NCBI GenBank assembly: GCA_964455095.1
Contig: CAYVUV010000252.1
Coordinates: 1-36,948, forward strand
Length of the DNA stretch: 36,948 bases
Reading direction: 5' to 3'
From: CAYVUV01 sp964455095
GTDB taxonomy: Bacteria; Desulfobacterota; Binatia; HRBIN30; CADEER01
Part shown: positions 31,480-36,948 of the stretch, in pieces
Numbering within the stretch: position 1 is the stretch's first letter
Layout: every line of letters begins with the position of its first letter
The notes under the pieces: model-generated
Told to the model about the DNA's origin: nothing
Seen by the model: the letters and a program-made list of their open reading frames with translations, nothing else
Database searches by the model: none
Translations under genes and position numbers: made by a program

Positions 31480-33057
31480 ATGGAAGTACCTCTGCTGGTC
31501 AACGACTTTCTGCGCCGGGCCGCGACGCTCTACCCCGACAAGACCGCCATCGTCGACGGCGCGCAGCGCTTCACCTACCGCGAGCTCCAACAGCGCGCCA
31601 ACCGCCTCTCCAACGCCCTGCGCGCGCTCGGCATCGGCAAGGGCGACCGCGTCTGCATCCTGAGCCCGAACTCGCACCACTTTCTCGAGAGCTTCTACGG
31701 CACCAGCCAGATCGGGGCGATCCTGGTGCCGCTGAACTATCGGCTGGTGGCCGCCGATCACGAGTACATTCTCAATCACGCCGGGGTCTGCGCCGTGTTG
31801 GTCGACCGCGACTACACCGCCGTCGTCGACGAGATTCGCCCGCGGCTGAAATCCGTGCAGCATTGGATTCGGGCCGGTGGCGAAGGCGACGCGCCGGCCG
31901 GCTGGGTCGACTGGGAAGGCTGGATCGCCGCGGCCGCGCCGGAGGCTCCGCCGCCCATCGCGCTGAGCGAGAAAGACGTGGTCTCGATCAACTACACCTC
32001 GGGGACGACGGCGCGGCCGAAGGGCGTCATGCTGACGCACCGCAACTGTTACCTGAACGCCTACAACATGATCGTCCACCTCGGCATTCGCCACGAGGAC
32101 ATCGAGCTCTGGACGCTGCCGATGTTCCATTGCAACGGCTGGGGCGGCGTCTACGCACTGACGGCGATGGGCGGCACGCACGTCGTGCTGCGCACCATCG
32201 ACGGCCGCGCCATCTTCTCGCTCATCGAAGCGGAGGGCGTGACGTTCGCGTGCATGGCGCCGGCCGTGCTGCGCGTCGTGCTCGACTACCCCGACCGCGC
32301 CGCGCACCAGCTGCGCACGCGACCGCGCTGCACCGTCGCCGGCGCGCCGCCGCCGGCCGCCTTCATCGAGCGGCTCGAGCGCGAGCTCGGCTGGGAATTC
32401 CTGCAGATCTACGGCCTCACCGAAACGGCGCCGCTGCTCACCATCTCGCGCCCCGACCACGCCACGCGCGCCGACGACTGGGCGCGCCGCGCGCGCGCGG
32501 GCGTCGAGGGCATCGGCGTCGAGGTGCGCGTGTGCGACGAGAGCGGCGCGCCGGTGCCGCAGGACAATCAGTCGGTGGGCGAGATCTGCGCGCGCTCCAA
32601 CGTCGTCTTCGCCGGCTACTGGGAGCAGCCGCAGGAGACGGCGCTGGCCATTCGCGACGGCTGGTTCCACACCGGCGATCTCGCGGTGTGGGACGCGGTG
32701 GGTAACGTCCACATCGTCGACCGCAAGAAGGACGTCATCATCTCGGGCGGCGAGAACATCAGCTCGTCGGAGATCGAGGACGTGCTCTACCAGCACCCGG
32801 CCGTGCTGGAGTGCGCGGTGATCGGCGTGCCGCACGAGACGTGGGGCGAGACGCCAAAGGCGCTGGTCGTGCCGCGCACCGGCCACGCGCCGACGCCGGA
32901 GGAGCTGATCGCCTTCTGCCGCGAGCGCGCGGCGCACTTCAAGTGCCCCACCTCGGTCGAGCTGGTCACCGAGCTGCCGCGCACCGCCACCGGCAAGCTG
33001 CAGAAGTTCCGCCTGCGCGAGCGCTACTGGGGTGGAGCGGGGCGGCGGGTGAACTGA
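31480..33057 (+). CDS. AMP-dependent acyl-CoA synthetase (fatty-acid-CoA ligase family)
   Basis: 525 residues. ANL-superfamily motifs: INYTSGTTARPKGVMLTHRN (P-loop-like A3, residues 170-189), MFHCNGWGG, LQIYGLTETAPL (A5), GWFHTGDLAVWD (A7), VHIVDRKKDVIISGGENIS (A8 hinge), and the catalytic Lys506 in TATGKLQKF. Activates a carboxylic acid with ATP and transfers it to CoA; the subgroup looks like medium/long-chain fatty-acid ligases of the FadK or AlkK kind. Transcribed divergently from the membrane-protein gene, with about 90 bp between starts. Confidence 0.92.
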   Translation: MEVPLLVNDFLRRAATLYPDKTAIVDGAQRFTYRELQQRANRLSNALRALGIGKGDRVCILSPNSHHFLESFYGTSQIGAILVPLNYRLVAADHEYILNHAGVCAVLVDRDYTAVVDEIRPRLKSVQHWIRAGGEGDAPAGWVDWEGWIAAAAPEAPPPIALSEKDVVSINYTSGTTARPKGVMLTHRNCYLNAYNMIVHLGIRHEDIELWTLPMFHCNGWGGVYALTAMGGTHVVLRTIDGRAIFSLIEAEGVTFACMAPAVLRVVLDYPDRAAHQLRTRPRCTVAGAPPPAAFIERLERELGWEFLQIYGLTETAPLLTISRPDHATRADDWARRARAGVEGIGVEVRVCDESGAPVPQDNQSVGEICARSNVVFAGYWEQPQETALAIRDGWFHTGDLAVWDAVGNVHIVDRKKDVIISGGENISSSEIEDVLYQHPAVLECAVIGVPHETWGETPKALVVPRTGHAPTPEELIAFCRERAAHFKCPTSVELVTELPRTATGKLQKFRLRERYWGGAGRRVN

Positions 33058-33064
33058 CCGAGTT

Positions 33065-33217
33065 TCCTCTCCCGGATGGGAGAGGATTAAGGTGAGGGGG
33101 ATTCAATCTCGCCGAAGGCCTCAGATGACCTTCTGCCTGAACGGCCGATAAAGGCGGGGGCTTCGCCGATCTATCGCATCCCCCTCATCCTGACCTTCTC
33201 CCATCCGGGAGAAGGGA
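33065..33217. repeat. 153-bp palindromic element between convergent genes
   Basis: Arms 33065-33102 and 33178-33217 (about 38-40 nt) are inverted near-copies. Each contains its own hairpin of the type CTCTCCC-GGAT-GGGAGAG. The interior adds a weaker pair (AATCTCGCCGAAG with CTTCGCCGATC). It fills most of the gap between the acyl-CoA synthetase and the MAPEG gene, both of which end towards it, so it may also end both transcripts. No gene is seen in 33058-33256. Confidence 0.85.
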
Positions 33218-33256
33218 CCCTCGTGCGATACGTCGCTGGAATTGCGAGATGTATCC

Positions 33257-33634
33257 CTACGCGAACAGCGCGCCGAAGAACGAACCCAGCACCAGGATCG
33301 CCGTCGCGACGAACCCCATGACGAAGCCGACGCCGCGGCTGGCGGGATCGGCGATGTAGCCGCGCGCGTAGAGGAAGCGGCCGACGACGAACACCAGGCC
33401 CAGCACTCCGCCCCACCTGGCGCTGGCGAAGTACGAAAACATGAACAAGGCGGGAAGGAACACCACCAGCTGCTCGACGGTGTTCTGTTGGACGCGGTAG
33501 TAACGCTCGAAAATCGGGTCGCCGGTCGTCGCGGGTGCCTCCACTTTGTAGCGACCGCGCGCTTGCCCGGTGAGCAGGGTGATGACCAGATACTCGATCA
33601 GCGCCAGCGACGCGACGAATGCAACGAACGCCAT
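33257..33634 (-). CDS. MAPEG family membrane protein
   Basis: 125 residues from ATG 33634, preceded by GGAGGAGG; the longer frame to 33844 lacks support. Four membrane helices. Motifs: VTLLTGQARGRYKVEAP, ERYYRVQQNTVEQLVVFLPA (the conserved ERxxRxQxNxxE signature for glutathione binding), RFLYARGYIADPASRG. MAPEG proteins are membrane glutathione transferases or peroxidases; bacterial members are detoxifying. Transcribed away from the next gene. Confidence 0.9.
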   Translation of the reverse strand: MAFVAFVASLALIEYLVITLLTGQARGRYKVEAPATTGDPIFERYYRVQQNTVEQLVVFLPALFMFSYFASARWGGVLGLVFVVGRFLYARGYIADPASRGVGFVMGFVATAILVLGSFFGALFA

Positions 33635-33725
33635 GTTCGACCTCCTCCGATGGTTGGTGTAGCAGCGGGATAGCACGCCGCCCGCCGCGCCGCGACCCGG
33701 AGCGGCGGCACATGGCCATTCGACA

Positions 33726-34553
33726 ATGCGCGCCTCCTCCCCTCGCCATGCCGCCCGCCGCCGCGCGGCGCGCCTCGCCGCCGCCGCGCTGGTCCTGGCA
33801 CTCGTCTGGGCGGCCGTCGCGCTGCTGCTCGTGCCGCCGATCATCGAGCGCGCCTACCGCCAGGAGAGCCTGCCGGCGCTGAACGCCATCATCGCCGGCC
33901 GGTCGCTCTTTCCGGTCGCGCACTATCTGACCCTCTGGGCGGCCATCGCGCAACGCGTCGGCCTCGCGCTGCTCGGCGCTGCCGCGGTGCCCTTCGCGCT
34001 CAGCCGCCAGGCGGTCGACGAGCGCCTCGAGCGTTGGCTCCCCGTCGGTCCCGCCCCCGCGCTGCCGCCGCCCGGCCGGCGCCGGCGCGTCGAGCTGTTC
34101 ATCGCCGTGACTCTCGTCGGCACGCTCGGCGCCATCGTCTCCGACGTCGAGCTCTGGCCGTTCGCTCCCTATCGCATGTACGCAGAGGATCTGCGGCAGG
34201 AGCGGATCGTGTCGATGCTGCAGGTTTTCGGCGTCACAGCGGCGGCGCCCCCAACCGAGGTGGCGCTGCTGAAGCGCGACTACATCGCTCCTTTCAATCA
34301 GCGCATCCTGGCCGAAGCGTTCGAAAAGCTAAACCTGGACCCGCAAGGTGCGGACCTTCTGCCGGTCGCTCTGGAGGACTGCCTGCAACGCTACGAGAAG
34401 GGCCGGCGCGCCGGGCATCACGACGGACCGGCCCTTTCCGGTGTCCGCCTCTACCGGGTGACGTGGGAACTCGCGCCGTGGGCGGCCAATCTGGATCGGC
34501 CGCTGCGCCGCGAGTTGCTGGCGGCAGCGGCCCTGCAGGGAGAGGGTCACTGA
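33726..34553 (+). CDS. Membrane-anchored protein of unknown function, HTTM neighbour
   Basis: 275 residues. A basic N-terminus (HAARRRAARLAA) leads into a membrane helix (about 18-38). A second lies near 68-90, and a third around 123-142. The rest is soluble: DVELWPFAPYRMYAEDLRQE, then a C-terminal alpha/beta part. The stretch WPFSxxxMYs-like (here WPFAPYRMYAED) is common in proteins encoded beside HTTM proteins. Stop at 34551-34553, one base before the GTG of the next gene, so they are coupled. Function unknown. Confidence 0.7.
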   Translation: MRASSPRHAARRRAARLAAAALVLALVWAAVALLLVPPIIERAYRQESLPALNAIIAGRSLFPVAHYLTLWAAIAQRVGLALLGAAAVPFALSRQAVDERLERWLPVGPAPALPPPGRRRRVELFIAVTLVGTLGAIVSDVELWPFAPYRMYAEDLRQERIVSMLQVFGVTAAAPPTEVALLKRDYIAPFNQRILAEAFEKLNLDPQGADLLPVALEDCLQRYEKGRRAGHHDGPALSGVRLYRVTWELAPWAANLDRPLRRELLAAAALQGEGH

Positions 34554-34554
34554 C

Positions 34555-35448
34555 GTGAACGCCCTGCGCCAGTGGGCCGAGCGGTTCTGGTTTGCCGCCG
34601 CCGCACCGTTCGATCTCGGCGTCTGCCGGGCGCTCTTCTACGCCATCTTGCTGATCGTCTGCGGGCGCGCCGACTTCAGCGGCTGGGGCGAGGTGGCAGC
34701 GGTCTTTTGGATGCCAATGCCGGTATTCGACTGGCTGCACATTCCGCTCGCGACGCCCGCCGTGCTGGTCGCCATGCAGGCCACGTGGAAGGCGGCGCTG
34801 CTGCTCAGTTGTGTCGGCCTGTTGACGCGGTTGAGCACGTTCATCGCCTTCGCGCTCGGCGCCTACCTGCTCGCCCTGGGCGGGAACTTCGGACATGTCC
34901 ACCACGCCAATCCGTTGATCGTCATCGTCCTCGCCACACTGGCCCTCTCGCGCTGCGGCGATGCGTGCTCGCTCGACCGCTGGCTCTCGCGCCGGCCGCC
35001 GCCGGCCCCCAGCGGCGAGTACACATGGCCGATCCGACTGACCTGCGTGCTGCTGGTCCTCGTCTTCTTCGCCGCCGGCACCGCCAAGCTCCGCCTGGTG
35101 GGCCCGGCGTGGGCCGATCCGGAGAATCTGCGCTTGATCCTGACGCGGTCGTACTACCATTTCCCCACCACCGACCCGTGGACGCCATGGGGGCTGTGGA
35201 TCGCTCAGCACCCTTGGCTGTGCGGGCTCATAGGCGCAGGCACGCTCGCGCTCGAGGTCGGGGCGCCGCTCGCGCTCGTCGACCGGCGCTTGCGCGCGAT
35301 CATCGTGCCCGGCTGGTTGGTAATGCTGATCGCCTTTCGCGCCCTGATCGGCCCGACGTTCATGACCCTCTTCGCCTGCGCGCCGTTCTGGGTGCCGTGG
35401 CACCGCTGGCGCCCGGGCACCGACGGAACCGCACGCGGCGCGCGCTGA
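34555..35448 (+). CDS. HTTM domain membrane protein (DoxX/vitamin K carboxylase-like fold)
   Basis: 297 residues from a GTG one base after the previous stop. About seven membrane helices. Features of the HTTM group: FDLGVCRALFYAILL at the start, FGHVHHANPLIVIVLATLAL with paired His, LVFFAAGTAKLRLVGPAWAD and YHFPTTDPWTPWGLWIAQHP. HTTM proteins are related to vitamin-K-dependent carboxylase but most lack proven activity. Pairs with the preceding gene; role unknown. Confidence 0.82.
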   Translation: MNALRQWAERFWFAAAAPFDLGVCRALFYAILLIVCGRADFSGWGEVAAVFWMPMPVFDWLHIPLATPAVLVAMQATWKAALLLSCVGLLTRLSTFIAFALGAYLLALGGNFGHVHHANPLIVIVLATLALSRCGDACSLDRWLSRRPPPAPSGEYTWPIRLTCVLLVLVFFAAGTAKLRLVGPAWADPENLRLILTRSYYHFPTTDPWTPWGLWIAQHPWLCGLIGAGTLALEVGAPLALVDRRLRAIIVPGWLVMLIAFRALIGPTFMTLFACAPFWVPWHRWRPGTDGTARGAR

Positions 35449-35531
35449 GCCGCGCGCCGGATGGAAAACCGCGCCGCGCCGGGCTATGGGGGGACCGGTT
35501 GGAGCCACGGCACAGCGAAGGAGGACCTCTC

Positions 35532-35939
35532 ATGCCCGAGTCGACTCGCGGACAATTCCTGACCATCTGCGCCGTGCTGTTCGCGCTGCTCGGCGTCTCG
35601 AACCTGCTCAAGCCGCTGCAGATCGGCGGCGCGCAGACCGGCTTCGTCTTCCTCGGCCAGCGGCTGAGCGGCATGCCCAACACCATCGCCGGCCCGATCT
35701 TCGGCATCTTCCTCCTCGCCTACGCATCGGCGATCTGGAAGATGAAGCGCCTCGCCATGCCGATGGCGCACGCCTACGCGACCTACGTGATTCTCAACCT
35801 GATCCTGTTCAGCATGCGCAACGAGCAACCGCCGGGCATCAGCTATCAGATCTTCGGTGTCGTCTACGCTGCCATCGCCATCGGCATTTCGCTCGGCGCG
35901 GCGGTGCAGCTCACCAAGCGCAAAGCCGAGCTGACCTGA
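35532..35939 (+). CDS. Small four-helix membrane protein, unknown function
   Basis: 135 residues with GAAGGAGG before ATG 35532. Four hydrophobic helices (about 10-28, 52-70, 80-96, 105-124). No charged catalytic set. Stretches RLSGMPNTIAGPIFGIFLLA and YQIFGVVYAAIAIGI. I do not recognise the family. It lies 83 bp after the HTTM gene and 37 bp before the peptidase gene on the same strand. Confidence 0.75.
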   Translation: MPESTRGQFLTICAVLFALLGVSNLLKPLQIGGAQTGFVFLGQRLSGMPNTIAGPIFGIFLLAYASAIWKMKRLAMPMAHAYATYVILNLILFSMRNEQPPGISYQIFGVVYAAIAIGISLGAAVQLTKRKAELT

Positions 35940-35976
35940 CGCGCGGGCGAGGCGAGCGAGGGGCGGGGGCGCGGGC

Positions 35977-36948
35977 ATGCGTATCGTGAGGAGTTTCCTG
36001 GCGCTGCTCTTCGCGCTCGCTGTCGCCGCCGTGGTCGCGGCGGCGCTGGCCCTGTACCTGGCCGGCAGCGGGAAGAGCATGCCGCTGCTGCGCGCCGTGG
36101 CGGGGGGGCTCGGGCGGACGATCGCCGGGCAGCGCACCGAGCAGCTCGCGGTGTCGGTGCGGGTGCGCAGCAGCGGCGAGCTGAGCGCGACGGCGCGCCT
36201 GCAAGTGCGCGGCGAGCAAGCCGGCCGCCGCTACCTGTACTTCCTCCTGAACGACGGGCTGCAACTGCGCGAGGTGTGGCGCGACGGACCCGAGGGCGCG
36301 CGCACGCCGCTGCCATTCTATCGCCTGTGGCTGGTCACGGTGGTGGCGCTGCCGGAGCCGCTCGAGGCCGAGGCGACGGCCGCCATCGGATTCGCTTATG
36401 ACGGCGACCCGCGCGCGGCGCGCCTGCCTCTGGGCACCACCGTCTTCGCGCCCGACGAGATCATCGTCGCGCCGGATGCGATGTGGTACCCGTCCGATCT
36501 GCAGGGCTTCTTCACCGCCGACGTCGAGCTCACGGCGCCCGCCGACCTGACCGTGTTGCACAACGGCAAGGAGCTCGCGCGCGCCGCGAGCGGGCGCGCG
36601 CAGCGCGTGCGCTGGAGCAGCGAGCGGCCGATCGCCGGACTCGGCCTGGTGGCGGCGCGCGTGCGCGAGTCGAGCGGCGAACGCGATGGGCGGCGCTATC
36701 GCGTCGCGCTGCCCGACGGCGTCGATCTCGCCGACGATCGGGTCCTCACCGCCTTGGCCTCCAGCGATCGCGTGCTCACCGAGATCTACGGCGCGTCGGG
36801 CTTCTCACAGCTCACCCTCTACGTCAGCCGCTCCCTGGGGCGCGGCTACTTCGATGGCAGCGGTGTCATCGGATTGCCCCCGTCGATCTTTCGCGGCGGG
36901 GACTACGGCCTCGGCACCATCGCGCACGAGGTCGCGCACAGCTGGTGG
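35977..36948 (+). CDS. M1-like zinc metallopeptidase, N-terminal part (cut by window end)
   Basis: 324 residues visible; the frame is open to the last base. The N-terminus is a signal or anchor helix (RSFLALLFALAVAAVVAAALALYLAG in two parts around residues 5-30). A beta-rich domain follows (residues 50-240), as in the N-terminal saddle of M1 aminopeptidases. Then HEVAHSWW at 317-324, the zinc-binding HExxH of gluzincins with the M1-typical aromatic pair. No GAMEN-type exopeptidase motif appears upstream; the region reads GRGYFDGSGVIGLP, so it may not be a classic aminopeptidase. The downstream Glu ligand is beyond the window. Confidence 0.8.
   Translation, partial: MRIVRSFLALLFALAVAAVVAAALALYLAGSGKSMPLLRAVAGGLGRTIAGQRTEQLAVSVRVRSSGELSATARLQVRGEQAGRRYLYFLLNDGLQLREVWRDGPEGARTPLPFYRLWLVTVVALPEPLEAEATAAIGFAYDGDPRAARLPLGTTVFAPDEIIVAPDAMWYPSDLQGFFTADVELTAPADLTVLHNGKELARAASGRAQRVRWSSERPIAGLGLVAARVRESSGERDGRRYRVALPDGVDLADDRVLTALASSDRVLTEIYGASGFSQLTLYVSRSLGRGYFDGSGVIGLPPSIFRGGDYGLGTIAHEVAHSWW

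Overview
The window is about 37 kb of very GC-rich, gene-dense bacterial chromosome. It has long overlapping open frames on both strands, frequent 1-4 nt gene overlaps, GTG starts, and intergenic palindromic repeats of several unrelated families. The gene set (MutS2, exosortase, MoxR/VWA pair, CheB-CheR-kinase hybrid, FixJ-type regulators, HTTM protein) fits a free-living soil or water bacterium of a deltaproteobacterial, Binatota-like or similar uncultured lineage. That placement is inference: there is no rRNA, tRNA or marker gene to settle it. I see no CRISPR array, prophage or transposase.

Layout. 1-401: end of a possible antitoxin and a frameshifted MazF/PemK toxin. 438-4711 (minus): glutathione-S-transferase, MoxR ATPase, DUF481 outer-membrane protein and CoxE-like VWA protein. 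4913-5446: CBS-pair protein. 5477-8201 (minus): basic histone-like protein and MutS2. 8320-10833 (minus): a GFA-type enzyme and three overlapping paralogous GT2 glycosyltransferases. 11144-12401: exosortase and partner membrane protein behind a good sigma-70 promoter. 12422-15210: secreted cyclase-family hydrolase, lipoprotein with choice-of-anchor/DUF1573-like repeats, and PfkB sugar kinase. 15275-15600: a 326-bp hairpin element. 15711-19695: a six-gene set of overlapping or closely spaced genes: ECF sigma factor, tandem-cupin protein with an anti-sigma-like N-terminus, two VOC proteins, MmcQ/YjbR protein and MFS exporter. 19823-25965: a signalling island of a CheB-CheR-PAS-PAS-histidine kinase, a FixJ/NarL regulator, a small conserved-looking protein bracketed by inverted operator-like repeats, a second FixJ/NarL regulator and a lone receiver domain. 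25962-31390 (minus): AI-2E-type permease and two polytopic glycosyltransferase-like proteins. 31480-33057: acyl-CoA synthetase. 33257-36948: MAPEG protein, then an HTTM-type membrane-protein set ending in an M1-like metallopeptidase cut by the window edge.

How genes work together. The strongest candidate systems are: (1) the ECF sigma/cupin operon, which looks like a ChrR-type soluble anti-sigma arrangement in which the cupin domain is exactly duplicated (period 127 residues) with cysteines and histidines kept in register; (2) the CheBR-kinase/FixJ/FixJ/REC island with a 17-bp exact inverted repeat flanking the small gene between the regulators; (3) the exosortase pair without a visible substrate. 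A further pattern is the number of distinct palindromic intergenic repeats. One of them supplies the start codon and the start of the signal sequence of a lipoprotein gene.
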